A stretch of 64,000 nucleotides of DNA from NCBI RefSeq assembly GCF_039652555.1, contig NZ_JBDJAF010000001.1, positions 1 to 64,000 of the forward strand, given 5' to 3'. Under the pieces are notes generated by a model. That model did not search any database, had not been told where the DNA came from, and saw only the letters and a program-made list of their open reading frames with translations. Source of the DNA: Parafrigoribacterium mesophilum. GTDB lineage: Bacteria; Actinomycetota; Actinomycetes; Actinomycetales; Microbacteriaceae. This document shows, in pieces, positions 51,076 through 60,816 of the stretch. The first letter of the stretch is position 1. Each line of letters starts with the position of its first letter. A program made the translations under genes and the position numbers.

Positions 51076-53178
51076 ATGGCAGAACTTTCCTGGGACTCAG
51101 TTGACAGCAGGGCGGTCGATACGGCGAGGGTGCTCGCCGCGGACGCCGTCCAGAAAGTCGGGAATGGGCATCCCGGGACGGCCATGAGCCTGGCGCCGGC
51201 CGCGTACCTGCTGTACCAGAAGGTGATGGTCTCCGACCCCGCCGACCCACACTGGGTGGGCCGCGACCGGTTCGTTCTCTCGTGCGGGCACAGCTCGCTG
51301 ACCCAATACATCCAGTTGTACCTGGGCGGCTACGGACTGGAACTCGACGACCTGAAGGCGTACCGCACCTGGGGGTCCAAGACCCCTGGCCATCCCGAGT
51401 ACGGGCACACCGCCGGGATCGAGGTCACCACCGGCCCGCTCGGACAGGGACTGTCCACCGCCGTCGGATTCGCCTACGCGGCCCGCTATGAGCGCGGTCT
51501 GTTCGACCCGGACGCCGACACCGGAACCAGCCCGTTCGACCACTTCATCTACGTGATCGCCAGCGACGGCGACCTTCAGGAAGGTGTCACCAGCGAAGCG
51601 TCCTCACTGGCAGGCCACCAGAAGCTCGGCAATCTGGTCGTGATTTACGACAGCAACCAGATCTCGATCGAGGGCGACACCGACATCGCGTTCACCGAAG
51701 ACGTGCGCGCGAGGTACGAGGCGTACCACTGGCACACACAGGTGGTCGACTGGAAGAAAACCGGCGTCTACCACGAAGACCTCGCAGAGCTGAACCGGGC
51801 CGTCGACGCGGCCAAGGCCGTCACCGACCAGCCGTCGCTCATCGTGCTGCGCACCATCATCGGCTGGCCGTCCCCCGGCAAGCAGAACTCCGGCAAGGCG
51901 CACGGTTCGGCCCTCGGGGACGATGAGGTGGCGGCGGTGAAAGAGGTGCTCCACTTCGCCCCTGAGCAGTCCTTCGTGGTCGAAGCTGAGGTGCTCGAGC
52001 GCACCCGCGGCGCCCTCGAGCGCGGCAAGGCCCAGCGCGCTGAGTGGGAGCAGCGCTTCCAAGCCTGGTCAGATGCCCATCCGGACAAGCGAAAGCTGTT
52101 CGACCGCATCGCCTCCGGCGCGCTTCCCGACGGTGTCGAGGCCGCGCTGCCCGAGTTCGAAGCCGGCAAGGACGTTTCCACCCGGTCCGCATCCGGGCGG
52201 GTACTCTCCGCTCTGGGCACGGTGGTCCCGGAATTGTGGGGAGGCTCGGCCGACCTGGCGGAGTCGAACAACACCACCATCGAAAACGCGCAGTCGTTCG
52301 TACCCCAGATGCACTCCACCCACGAGTGGTCGGGTGACCGTTACGGCCGGGTATTGCACTTCGGCATCCGCGAGCACGCCATGGCCGCCATCGTCAACGG
52401 CATCGTGCTGCATGGCAACACCCGCGCCTTCGGCGGCACCTTCCTGATCTTCAGCGACTACATGCGCCCCGCGGTGCGGCTTGCTGCACTGATGAAGGCG
52501 CCGGCCGTCTACGTCTGGACCCACGATTCCGTGGCACTCGGCGAAGATGGCCCCACCCACCAGCCGATCGAGCAGCTCGCCGCCCTCCGGGCGATTCCCG
52601 GCCTGGATGTCGTTCGGCCGGCCGACGCGAACGAGGTCGCCTGGGCGTGGAAGACGATCCTCGAGCGCCGGGTCGGACCGGCCGGCATCGCACTCAGTAG
52701 GCAAAACCTGCCCGTGTTCGCACGCGGCGATGGCGACGCCAGCGGTGACACCCTCGCCTCAGCCGACCACGTGGCTCGCGGCGCCTATGTGCTCGCGGAG
52801 GCTCCAGGTGGGACCCCTGACGTGATCTTCATCGCCACCGGCTCCGAGGTGCAAATCGGCCTCGCCGCCCGTGAACAACTGAAGTCCGAAGGGATCAACG
52901 CCCGCGTGGTCTCCGTCCCCTGCCTCGAGTGGTTCGAGGAACAGGACGCTGCATACCGCGAGTCGGTACTCCCCGCCGCGGTCACCGCCAGGGTGTCGAT
53001 CGAGGCCGGAGTCGACCTAACCTGGCAACGCTACCTCGGTACCACCGGACGCAGCGTCTCCATCGAGCACTTCGGAGCATCAGCCGATTACAAAACACTG
53101 TTCCGCGAATTCGGGATGACGAGCGAGCATGCCGTCTCCGCCGCGAAAGAATCAGTGTCAGCAGCAGAAGGAAGATAG
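51076..53178 (+). CDS. tkt: transketolase
   Basis: This 700-residue thiamine diphosphate enzyme has GNGHPGTAMSLAPAAYLLY, the TPP block IASDGDLQEGVTSEASSLAGH and the C-terminal RFEHFGA-type region (SIEHFGASADYKTLFREFG). It moves two-carbon units in the pentose phosphate pathway. It leads the tkt-tal-pgi-zwf-opcA-pgl operon. The 258 bases to ctaB presumably hold divergent promoters, though none stands out. Confidence 0.95.
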   Translation: MAELSWDSVDSRAVDTARVLAADAVQKVGNGHPGTAMSLAPAAYLLYQKVMVSDPADPHWVGRDRFVLSCGHSSLTQYIQLYLGGYGLELDDLKAYRTWGSKTPGHPEYGHTAGIEVTTGPLGQGLSTAVGFAYAARYERGLFDPDADTGTSPFDHFIYVIASDGDLQEGVTSEASSLAGHQKLGNLVVIYDSNQISIEGDTDIAFTEDVRARYEAYHWHTQVVDWKKTGVYHEDLAELNRAVDAAKAVTDQPSLIVLRTIIGWPSPGKQNSGKAHGSALGDDEVAAVKEVLHFAPEQSFVVEAEVLERTRGALERGKAQRAEWEQRFQAWSDAHPDKRKLFDRIASGALPDGVEAALPEFEAGKDVSTRSASGRVLSALGTVVPELWGGSADLAESNNTTIENAQSFVPQMHSTHEWSGDRYGRVLHFGIREHAMAAIVNGIVLHGNTRAFGGTFLIFSDYMRPAVRLAALMKAPAVYVWTHDSVALGEDGPTHQPIEQLAALRAIPGLDVVRPADANEVAWAWKTILERRVGPAGIALSRQNLPVFARGDGDASGDTLASADHVARGAYVLAEAPGGTPDVIFIATGSEVQIGLAAREQLKSEGINARVVSVPCLEWFEEQDAAYRESVLPAAVTARVSIEAGVDLTWQRYLGTTGRSVSIEHFGASADYKTLFREFGMTSEHAVSAAKESVSAAEGR

Positions 53179-53184
53179 GGAATC

Positions 53185-54318
53185 ATGACCGACACCACCA
53201 GCAACCCCCTTGCGCAGCTTTCCGCGGCGGGAGTGAGCGTTTGGCTCGACGATCTGTCCAGGGAACGCATTGTCTCCGGTGGACTGAAGAAGCTGATCGA
53301 CGAGCGCCATGTCGTCGGCGTGACGACCAATCCCACCATCTTCGCGAGCGCCCTGGCGAAGGGCTCGGACTACGACGCCCAGGTGGCTGACCTCGCCGCC
53401 TCGGGAGTCAGCGTGGGTGACGCCGTCATCGCCATCACGACGCACGACGTGGCCAGCGGATGCGACACCTTCCGACCCGTTTTTGATGCCACAGACGGGG
53501 TGGACGGCCGAGTCTCCATCGAGGTCGAGCCTGCCGTCGCCCACGACACGGCGGGCACCATCGAGGAGGGCAAGCTGCTCTGGGCCAAGGTCGACCGCCC
53601 CAACGTCATGATCAAGGTTCCGGCGACCCAGGAAGGCCTCGAGGCCATCACCGAGCTGACCGCGCTGGGCATCAGCGTCAACGTCACTCTCATTTTCAGC
53701 CTCGAGCGGCACCGCGAGGTTATCAACGCCTACCTCGCCGGACTGGAGAAGGCGAAGGCTGCCGGAATCGACCTGGGCGGCATCCGTTCGGTCGCGTCGT
53801 TCTTCGTGTCGCGGGTCGACACCGAGGTAGACAAGCGGCTCACCGCCATCGGCACCCCCGAAGCCCTGGCCTTGAAGGGCAAGGCCGGCATCGCCAACGC
53901 GCGGCTCGCCTACCAGGTGTACGAGCAGGCGTTCTCCAGCGAGCGGGCAAAACTGCTGCTCGCGGCGGGCGCACACAAACAGCGTCCGCTGTGGGCATCC
54001 ACCGGTGTGAAGGACCCCAGCTACCCGGACACGATGTACGTCGTCGAGCTCGTCGCCCCCGACGTGGTGAACACCATGCCGCAGAAGACGATGGAAGCCA
54101 CCTTCGATCACGCGGAGGTGCGCGGCGACACGGTGACCGGCTCCTACGCGGCAGCCAACGAGGTCCTCGACGCGCTGGCCGCACAGGGGATCTCCTACGA
54201 CGACGTGACCGGTCTTCTCGAAAGGGAAGGCGTGGAGAAGTTCACGGTGTCCTGGAATGAGCTGCTCGACACGATCACCGCGGCGCTGGAATCGGCTCGG
54301 GGTGGGGCGCAGCGGTGA
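53185..54318 (+). CDS. tal: transaldolase
   Basis: This 377-residue enzyme of the long actinobacterial class has SVWLDDLSRERI, VTTNPTIFASAL, VMIKVPATQEGLEAI with the Schiff-base Lys and SVNVTLIFSLERH. It moves three-carbon units between sedoheptulose 7-phosphate and glyceraldehyde 3-phosphate. It is six bases from tkt and overlaps pgi by four bases (GTGA). Confidence 0.95.
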   Translation: MTDTTSNPLAQLSAAGVSVWLDDLSRERIVSGGLKKLIDERHVVGVTTNPTIFASALAKGSDYDAQVADLAASGVSVGDAVIAITTHDVASGCDTFRPVFDATDGVDGRVSIEVEPAVAHDTAGTIEEGKLLWAKVDRPNVMIKVPATQEGLEAITELTALGISVNVTLIFSLERHREVINAYLAGLEKAKAAGIDLGGIRSVASFFVSRVDTEVDKRLTAIGTPEALALKGKAGIANARLAYQVYEQAFSSERAKLLLAAGAHKQRPLWASTGVKDPSYPDTMYVVELVAPDVVNTMPQKTMEATFDHAEVRGDTVTGSYAAANEVLDALAAQGISYDDVTGLLEREGVEKFTVSWNELLDTITAALESARGGAQR

Positions 54319-55922
54319 GCTTCGACATCAAGACCAGCGGCGAGGCCGCCGAGGCGGTACGCCGGCTGGTCCCCGGACTGGTCGACGATCTCATCGCCTC
54401 CCGCATCACCGCCGGTGACGTCACCCTGTGGGGCGATGACGCGCAGGAGGAGGCCGAAAAGCGCCTGGGTTGGACCGAAGCCGCCGCAGTCTCACAGGAA
54501 CTCGTGCCGCAGATCGTGTCACTGCGGGAATCGTTGCATCGCGACGGCGTCAACCACGTGTTGCTTGCGGGGATGGGTGGATCGTCGCTCGCCCCGGAAG
54601 TCATCACCCGCACCAGCGGTGTGGAGTTAACCATCCTGGACTCGACCGCCCCCGGCCAAGTGCTCGCCGCCCTGGCCGACCGGCTCGCCACCAGCGTGCT
54701 CGTCGTCTCATCGAAGTCGGGCTCCACCGTGGAGACGGACAGCCAACTGCGGGTGTTCGTCGCCGCCTTCCGGGAGGCGGGCGTCGACCCGGTACGTCGC
54801 ATCGTCGTCGTCACCGACCCCGGTTCCCCGCTGGACGCCGCGGCCCGGCAGGCCGGGTACCGTGTCTTCAACGCCGACCCGAATGTCGGAGGCCGATACT
54901 CGGCACTCACCGCGTTCGGACTGGTCCCGTCCGGGCTGGCGGGAGCGGACATCCAGACGCTGCTCGACGAAGCCTCGTCCATCGCGGGGCAACTCGCCGT
55001 GGATCAGGCCGAGAATCCGGCTCTGATCCTCGCCGCGGCGATGGCTGGCACTCCGGGGCGCGACAAGCTCGGTCTGGTTCCCGATGGAACCTACATCGTC
55101 GGCTTCGCGGACTGGGCGGAACAGCTGATCGCCGAGTCCACCGGAAAACTGGGCAAGGGCATCCTCCCGGTGGTGCTCAGCACTGACTCCCCCGAGCTGG
55201 CCGACCGGCTGCTCGACGTGCAGATCGTGCGCCTGGTCGAGAGCGCCCGCGCCACCGAGCACGTCGAGGAGGGTGAGATCGAGATCAGCGGTACCCTCGG
55301 CGCACAAATCCTGGTCTGGGAATACGCCGTGGCCATTGCCGGTCGCATTCTTGGCATCAATCCCTTCGATCAGCCGGACGTGGAGTCCGCGAAGGCGGCC
55401 ACGCGCGGACTTCTCGAGTCACGGCCGGAGCCCGCCGCGCCCGCGTTCGTCATCGACGGAATCGAGGTGCGCGGCAGTGACGACGTCGTGGACCGCCTCG
55501 ATGAATCCCGGGGCCTGGCGTCGGTGCTGGACACGCTGCTGTCGACGGTGGGCGACGACGGCTACATCGCCGTGCAGGCCTATGCCGACCGGGTCGCACA
55601 CCCGGAGTACGCGCGGCTGCGGGACCTGATCGCCGCGAAGGCGGCGCGCCCGGTCACCTTCGGCTGGGGTCCTCGGTTCCTGCACTCGACCGGCCAGTTC
55701 CACAAGGGCGGCCCGGCTGTCGGGGTGTTCCTTCAGCTGACCGAGACCGCGCCAACCGACCTGCCCATCCCGGATCGGCCCTTCAGCTTCGCCCAGCTGA
55801 TCGCCGCCCAGGCAGCCGGTGACGCAAGCGTGCTGGCGGACCACGGGCGACCGGTGCTCACGCTCACCCTCACCAACCCGGAACGCGACCTCGCGGCGAT
55901 CGCCGCGGCGCTGTCAGCCTAG
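54315..55922 (+). CDS. pgi: glucose-6-phosphate isomerase
   Basis: This 535-residue SIS-domain isomerase has LLAGMGGSSLAPEV, VVSSKSGSTVETDSQ and a second SIS domain. The layout matches the actinobacterial pgi found between tal and zwf rather than the E. coli type. It interconverts glucose 6-phosphate and fructose 6-phosphate. The start is GTG in the tal stop. The gap to zwf is seven bases. Confidence 0.9.
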   Translation: MSFDIKTSGEAAEAVRRLVPGLVDDLIASRITAGDVTLWGDDAQEEAEKRLGWTEAAAVSQELVPQIVSLRESLHRDGVNHVLLAGMGGSSLAPEVITRTSGVELTILDSTAPGQVLAALADRLATSVLVVSSKSGSTVETDSQLRVFVAAFREAGVDPVRRIVVVTDPGSPLDAAARQAGYRVFNADPNVGGRYSALTAFGLVPSGLAGADIQTLLDEASSIAGQLAVDQAENPALILAAAMAGTPGRDKLGLVPDGTYIVGFADWAEQLIAESTGKLGKGILPVVLSTDSPELADRLLDVQIVRLVESARATEHVEEGEIEISGTLGAQILVWEYAVAIAGRILGINPFDQPDVESAKAATRGLLESRPEPAAPAFVIDGIEVRGSDDVVDRLDESRGLASVLDTLLSTVGDDGYIAVQAYADRVAHPEYARLRDLIAAKAARPVTFGWGPRFLHSTGQFHKGGPAVGVFLQLTETAPTDLPIPDRPFSFAQLIAAQAAGDASVLADHGRPVLTLTLTNPERDLAAIAAALSA

Positions 55923-55929
55923 GAGCGGC

Positions 55930-57471
55930 ATGCCACCGGTGGAGATCACGCCGGAGTTCAACCCGTTACGGGTGGCCTCCGACCGCAGGCTGAACCGCAT
56001 CGCAGGCCCGAGCGCCCTCATCATCTTCGGGGTGACCGGTGACCTGTCACGCAAGAAGCTCATGCCTGCGGTGTACGACCTGGCCAACCGCGGCCTGCTC
56101 CCACCCGGCTTCGGTCTCGTCGGGTTCGCCCGTCGCGACTGGGCCGACCAGGACTTCGCCGCCGTGGTGCACGACGCGGTGAAGAAATACGCCCGCACCC
56201 CGTTCGATGAGGACGTCTGGGCGCAGCTGGCGCTCGGCATCCGCTTCGTGCAGGGCCAGTTCGACGACGACGCCGCCTTCGACAGGCTCAAGCACACTCT
56301 GACCGAGCTCGACCGCGACCGCGGCACGATGGGCAACCACGCGTTCTACCTCTCCATCCCACCCAAGTCGTTCCCGCAGGTCACAGAGCAATTGCGCCGG
56401 TCCGGCCTCGCCGAGCAGCGGAAGGGACACTGGCGCCGGGTCGTCATCGAGAAGCCGTTCGGCAGCGACCTGATCTCGGCCCGCCAACTGAACAACGTCG
56501 TGGAATCGGTGTTCCCGCAGGACTCGGTGTTCCGCATCGATCATTATCTGGGCAAGGAGACGGTTCAGAACATCCTGGCGCTACGCTTCGCCAACCAGCT
56601 CTACGAGCCGATCTGGAACGAGCGGTACGTCGATCATGTGCAGATCACCATGGCCGAAGACATCGGTGTCGGCGGACGCGCCGGTTACTACGACGGCATC
56701 GGCGCCGCGCGAGACGTGATCCAGAACCATCTGCTGCAGTTGCTGGCGCTGACCGCGATGGAGGAACCGGTCTCGTTCAACGCGGCGGATCTGCGGGCTG
56801 AAAAGGAGAAGATCCTGTCCGCAGTGCGGCTCCCGTCCAATCTCGCGACGGCCACGGCGGTCGGGCAGTATTCCAGCGGCTGGCAGGGCGGTGAGAAGGT
56901 GGTCGGATTCCTCGAAGAAGAAGGCATGAACCCCAGATCGCTCACGGAGACTTACGCCGCCATCCGCCTCGACATCGGCACCCGGCGCTGGGCATCGGTG
57001 CCGTTCTACCTGAGGGCGGGAAAACGCCTCGGCCGTCGGGTGACCGAAATCGCTGTCGTGTTCAAGCGTGCCCCCCAATACCTGTTCGCGGAGAGCCAGA
57101 CCTCGGCACTCGGACAGAACGCGCTGGTGATCCGGGTGCAGCCCGACGAGGGCGTCACGATCCGGTTCGGCTCCAAGGTGCCGGGCGCCGGAATGCAGGT
57201 GCGCGACGTCACCATGGACTTCGGATACGGCCACGCGTTCACCGAGGCGAGCCCCGAAGCCTACGAGCGGCTGCTGCTGGATGTGCTTCTGGGCGACCCG
57301 CCACTGTTCCCTCGGCACGCCGAGGTAGAGTCCAGTTGGAAAATTCTGGACCCGATCGAGGAGTTCTGGGCGACCCAGGGGCAGCCGGAACAATACCGTC
57401 CAGGCACCTGGGGCCCCCGTTCCGCCGATGCGCTGATGGCCAGAGACGGCAGAGTCTGGAGACGACCGTGA
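55930..57471 (+). CDS. zwf: glucose-6-phosphate 1-dehydrogenase
   Basis: This 513-residue enzyme has the NADP-binding IIFGVTGDLSRKKLMPAVYDL and the active-site block RIDHYLGKETVQNILALRF with the catalytic His. It catalyses the first step of the oxidative pentose phosphate route. It needs OpcA in Actinobacteria, and opcA follows with a GTGA overlap. An AGGAG motif precedes the ATG at 55930. Confidence 0.95.
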   Translation: MPPVEITPEFNPLRVASDRRLNRIAGPSALIIFGVTGDLSRKKLMPAVYDLANRGLLPPGFGLVGFARRDWADQDFAAVVHDAVKKYARTPFDEDVWAQLALGIRFVQGQFDDDAAFDRLKHTLTELDRDRGTMGNHAFYLSIPPKSFPQVTEQLRRSGLAEQRKGHWRRVVIEKPFGSDLISARQLNNVVESVFPQDSVFRIDHYLGKETVQNILALRFANQLYEPIWNERYVDHVQITMAEDIGVGGRAGYYDGIGAARDVIQNHLLQLLALTAMEEPVSFNAADLRAEKEKILSAVRLPSNLATATAVGQYSSGWQGGEKVVGFLEEEGMNPRSLTETYAAIRLDIGTRRWASVPFYLRAGKRLGRRVTEIAVVFKRAPQYLFAESQTSALGQNALVIRVQPDEGVTIRFGSKVPGAGMQVRDVTMDFGYGHAFTEASPEAYERLLLDVLLGDPPLFPRHAEVESSWKILDPIEEFWATQGQPEQYRPGTWGPRSADALMARDGRVWRRP

Positions 57472-58436
57472 TCGTAGATCTGCCTGGCACCACAACCAGC
57501 AAAATTTCCAAGGCGTTGGTGCGCATTCGCGAGGAAGGCGGTGCGGTCGCGCTCGGCCGGGTGTTGACGCTCGTCATCGCTACGGAGCTGGGACACGAAG
57601 AAGAGGCGATCGAGGCGGCCAACGATGCCTCTCGCGAGCATCCGATGCGGGTCATCGTGCTCTCCGGTGCGGCAGGGGCCGCCCGCGAGCAGGCCGACGC
57701 CCGACTCGACGCCCAGATCCGGGTAGGCGGAGATGCCGGGGCCAGCGAGGTCATCGTACTCAAGGCCTACGGCGCCATGGTCGCCGAGGAAGAGGGCCTG
57801 GTCACCGGGCTGCTGCTGCCGGACGCCCCCGTCGTGGCGTGGTGGCCCGGCGCCGCGCCTGCCAGCGCCTCCCGGTCCGCGCTGGGCGCAATGGCAGCCC
57901 GCCGGATCACCGATGCCGCGACTCAGAGCAATCCGCGCGAGTTCCTCAACCATTTGGCTGACAGCTACGCGCCCGGCGACACCGACTTCTCCTGGACCAG
58001 GCTGACCCTGTGGCGGGCCCAATTGGCCGCCGTTCTGGACCAACCCCCGTACGAGCCGATCACCTCCATCGAGGTGCGCGGCGCGTCGGATTCGCCATCA
58101 ACCACCCTGCTCGCGGCCTGGCTGCAGTTGCAGCTGCAGGTGCCGACAACCTGCCTGCGCGCCCCGGCCAGCATCGGCGGGCCCGGGATCCACGGCGTCA
58201 CCCTGGTCCGCGCCAGCGGTGTGGTCGACCTCAGTCGGCCTGCCGGCACCATCGCAACCCTGCAGCAGCCGAATCAGCCGGTCCACGATATCTCGTTGCC
58301 TCGGCGGAATCTGCGCGACTGCCTCGCCGAGGAGTTGCGCAGATTGGATCCCGACGATCTTTACGGTGAGGTGATCCAGAATGGGGTTACACAGCTCGAC
58401 GACGAGCCGGACATGATGGAACGGAACGCACTATGA
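57468..58436 (+). CDS. opcA: OpcA, glucose-6-phosphate dehydrogenase assembly protein
   Basis: This 322-residue protein matches OpcA: it opens IVDLPGTTTSKISKALVRIR and contains VWWPGAAPASASRS-like and EVRGASDSPSTTLLAAWL segments. OpcA activates or assembles Zwf. GTG 57468 lies in the zwf stop. The pgl ATG overlaps its stop (ATGA). It is found in this position across Actinobacteria. Confidence 0.9.
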   Translation: MIVDLPGTTTSKISKALVRIREEGGAVALGRVLTLVIATELGHEEEAIEAANDASREHPMRVIVLSGAAGAAREQADARLDAQIRVGGDAGASEVIVLKAYGAMVAEEEGLVTGLLLPDAPVVAWWPGAAPASASRSALGAMAARRITDAATQSNPREFLNHLADSYAPGDTDFSWTRLTLWRAQLAAVLDQPPYEPITSIEVRGASDSPSTTLLAAWLQLQLQVPTTCLRAPASIGGPGIHGVTLVRASGVVDLSRPAGTIATLQQPNQPVHDISLPRRNLRDCLAEELRRLDPDDLYGEVIQNGVTQLDDEPDMMERNAL

Positions 58437-59200
58437 CGATCGAACGACGCGTGTTGGTGCACCAGGACCGGTCGGTGCTGGCGCTGGCGGTCGCCACCCG
58501 GTTTCTCGCCACCATCGGCGGCATTGTGGCCGCCAAGGGCCACGCGAATGTCGCACTCACCGGCGGCGGCCTCGGTACCGACATCCTGGCGGCGATCAAC
58601 GGGTCACCACGCCGGGACAGCATCGACTGGTCGAAGGTGGCCGTGTGGTGGGGCGACGAGCGCTGGGTCCCAGCGGGAGACCGTGAACGCAACGACACCG
58701 GCGCCCGAGCCGCGCTGCTGGACCACGTGGGCCTCGATCCACGCTGCATCCACCCGTTCCCGGCAGCAGACGGAGACGATGACCTCGACTCGGCCGCGCG
58801 CCACTACGCCGCCGATCTCGCAGCCGCCGCACCGGCAGGTCACGCCACCGTCGACTTCGACGTCACATTCCTCGGCGTCGGCCCGGACGGGCACGTGGCG
58901 TCGCTGTTTCCCGGACGCGAGGGCATCCGAGTCACCGAATCCGGCGTGGTCGCGGTTCGGAACTCACCCAAACCGCCGCCGGAACGCCTCAGCCTGACCC
59001 TGGCCGCCATCAACGCGTCACACCGGGTCTGGTTGTGTCTTGCCGGCGCCGAAAAGGCGTCGGCATTGGGACTTGCACTGGCCGACGCGAGCACGGTCGA
59101 AGTGCCGGTGGCAGGTGTCGAGGGTCGTCTGGAAACGCTTTTCTTCGTCGATCAGGAGGCGGCCGTCGGTGTGCCCAGTGGACTGATCGTCCAGGAGTAG
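58433..59200 (+). CDS. pgl: 6-phosphogluconolactonase
   Basis: This 255-residue enzyme has ALTGGGLGTDILAAIN, VAVWWGDERWVPAGDRERN and FLGVGPDGHVASLFPG with the catalytic-region His. It hydrolyses 6-phosphogluconolactone made by Zwf. It is the last gene of the operon. Its stop is followed by a 16-bp tandem repeat that runs to the end of rbpA. Confidence 0.95.
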   Translation: MTIERRVLVHQDRSVLALAVATRFLATIGGIVAAKGHANVALTGGGLGTDILAAINGSPRRDSIDWSKVAVWWGDERWVPAGDRERNDTGARAALLDHVGLDPRCIHPFPAADGDDDLDSAARHYAADLAAAAPAGHATVDFDVTFLGVGPDGHVASLFPGREGIRVTESGVVAVRNSPKPPPERLSLTLAAINASHRVWLCLAGAEKASALGLALADASTVEVPVAGVEGRLETLFFVDQEAAVGVPSGLIVQE

Positions 59201-59209
59201 CGCGGCGCA

Positions 59210-59338
59210 TTGTTGGGCGAGCTGTATTGGGCGCGGCCGGCTCTGTTGGGCGCAGGCTTTATTGGGCGCAGGCTTTATTGGGCGCACGCGTTATTGGGCG
59301 CACGCGTTATTGGGCGCACGCGTTATTGGGCGCTCAGA
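59210..59338. repeat. 16-bp tandem repeat between pgl and rbpA
   Basis: The unit TTATTGGGCGCACGCG recurs exactly at 59275-59290, 59291-59306 and 59307-59322. Variant copies lie at 59243-59258, 59259-59274 and 59323-59338, and looser TTGGGCG copies lie further upstream. The last copy contains the TAA stop and final codons of rbpA. Confidence 0.9.
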
Positions 59339-59688
59339 CGTCCCCGTCTGGCGCGCAGTTGGTCGAGTGCCTCGGCGAGCAGAGTCGCCGCTTCCTCTTC
59401 GGTGCGGCGCTCCTTCACGTAGGCGAGGTGCGTCTTGTACGGCTCGAGCTTCGCCTCCAGCGGAGGGTGTTCCTTATCGCGCCCAGCCGGAGCGCCACAG
59501 TTCGGGCAGTCCAGTTGATTCGGAATCTCTTCGGGGTCGATCGACGCTAGGAAGTACGGGGCCTGCTCATGCCCGTTGGCGCACCAGTAGAAGATCTGGA
59601 TGCGTTCCGCGTGATAGCCGCGGTCTTGCTCGCCCATTGGGCCGGCGCCGACGCGCGAGCCGCGGATGGCGCTTCCACCTGAAGCCAT
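59323..59688 (-). CDS. rbpA: RNA polymerase-binding protein RbpA
   Basis: This 121-residue protein has the RbpA pattern: a GGSAIRGSRVGAGPMGE N-terminal tail, IQIFYWCANGHE and LDCPNCGAPAGRD zinc-type Cys pairs, and an acidic C-terminal helix. RbpA binds sigma A and stabilises open promoter complexes; it is restricted to Actinobacteria. The ATG at 59688 follows AGGAGA. The TAA lies in a 16-bp tandem repeat, so the C-terminus may vary among strains. Confidence 0.95.
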   Translation of the reverse strand: MASGGSAIRGSRVGAGPMGEQDRGYHAERIQIFYWCANGHEQAPYFLASIDPEEIPNQLDCPNCGAPAGRDKEHPPLEAKLEPYKTHLAYVKERRTEEEAATLLAEALDQLRARRGRLSAQ

Positions 59689-59696
59689 CGTGTCTC

Positions 59697-59948
59697 CTAG
59701 CTTGCTGCGCTGAACTTGGTGATGAGGCCCAGGACGAGGATGCACGCCACCCAGACCAGGCCGAGAATGACCGTAAAGCGGTTGAGGTTGCGTTCGGCCA
59801 CGCCCGAGGCGCCGAGGTTGGACGTTGTGCCACCGCCGAACATGTCGGACAGGCCACCGCCTCGACCTTTGTGCAAGAGGATGAGCAGGGTCAGCAGCAG
59901 ACTCACCAAACCGAGGATGACCTGAAGGACCACTTCGAGGATTTGCAC
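59697..59948 (-). CDS. secG: SecG preprotein translocase subunit
   Basis: This 83-residue protein has two transmembrane helices and the SecG pattern LLILLHKGRGGGLSDMFGG. It assists SecYE. The start is GTG 59948, preceded by AAAGG. TATACT on the minus strand near 59989-59984 could be a -10 for a secG-rbpA transcript. It lies after tpiA in the usual actinobacterial gap-pgk-tpi-secG order. Confidence 0.9.
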   Translation of the reverse strand: MQILEVVLQVILGLVSLLLTLLILLHKGRGGGLSDMFGGGTTSNLGASGVAERNLNRFTVILGLVWVACILVLGLITKFSAAS

Positions 59949-60012
59949 AAAAAACCTTTCACAACTGCAAGGGACCGCGCTCCAGTATAACTTGGCCTGC
60001 CGATGGTCGCGA

Positions 60013-60816
60013 TCAGACCCCGACGTGCTTGCGGTACTGCACGATGCTGGAGAACTCGGCGATGTCGAGACTGGCCCCACCGACCAAAGCGCCGTCGAGA
60101 TTCGGCATCCGCATGAACCCGGCGATGTTCCCCGACTTCACCGAACCGCCGTAGAGGATCCGGGTGGTTTCCGCGGCGTCAGTGCCGATCGCTTCGACCA
60201 GCACACCGCGCAACGCTGCGGCGACCTGCTCGGCCTGTTCGGGCGTGGCCGGCTGCCCTGAGCCGATCGCCCAGACCGGCTCGTAGGCGACCACCAGCCG
60301 GGAACCCGCCGCCGTGGCGGCCAAAGCGGCCCGCAGTTGCGCCACCGGCACCGCGCTCGGCCCGTGGGCCTCACGGTCTTCGGCGGTCTCCCCCACGCAA
60401 ATGACCGGGGTGAGGCCGTGCGCGAGTGCCGCGACCACCTTGGTGGACACCTGCTCATTGGTCTCGCCGTGCAGCGCGCGACGTTCTGAATGTCCGATGA
60501 TCACGTAACGGCACTCAAGCGCTGCCAGGAACGACGCGGAGATTTCACCGGTGAATGCTCCCGATTCGTGGGCGGAAACGTCCTGGGCACCGAACGCGAT
60601 CTCCAGCTTGTCGGCAGAGACCAGGGTTTGTACCGACCTCAGGTCGGTGAAGGGCGGGAACACCGCAACTTCGACGTCGGTAAAGTCGTGGTGCGCGTCT
60701 TTCAGGCTCCAGGCGAGCTTCTGCACGAACGCGATCGCCTGGAGATGGTCGAGGTTCATCTTCCAGTTGCCTGCGATGAGCGGGATGCGGCCTGTCGCCG
60801 GTGTGGTTACTGCCAT
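60013..60816 (-). CDS. tpiA: triosephosphate isomerase
   Basis: This 267-residue enzyme has the Lys of IAGNWKMN, the catalytic His of IIGHSERR and the Glu of VAYEPVWAIGSG. It interconverts dihydroxyacetone phosphate and glyceraldehyde 3-phosphate. It overlaps pgk by ten bases. Confidence 0.95.
   Translation of the reverse strand: MAVTTPATGRIPLIAGNWKMNLDHLQAIAFVQKLAWSLKDAHHDFTDVEVAVFPPFTDLRSVQTLVSADKLEIAFGAQDVSAHESGAFTGEISASFLAALECRYVIIGHSERRALHGETNEQVSTKVVAALAHGLTPVICVGETAEDREAHGPSAVPVAQLRAALAATAAGSRLVVAYEPVWAIGSGQPATPEQAEQVAAALRGVLVEAIGTDAAETTRILYGGSVKSGNIAGFMRMPNLDGALVGGASLDIAEFSSIVQYRKHVGV

Noticed and set aside
59210..59338. Short repeats as a CRISPR array
   Set aside because: Units are 16 bp and directly adjacent with no unique spacers; they are a tandem repeat.
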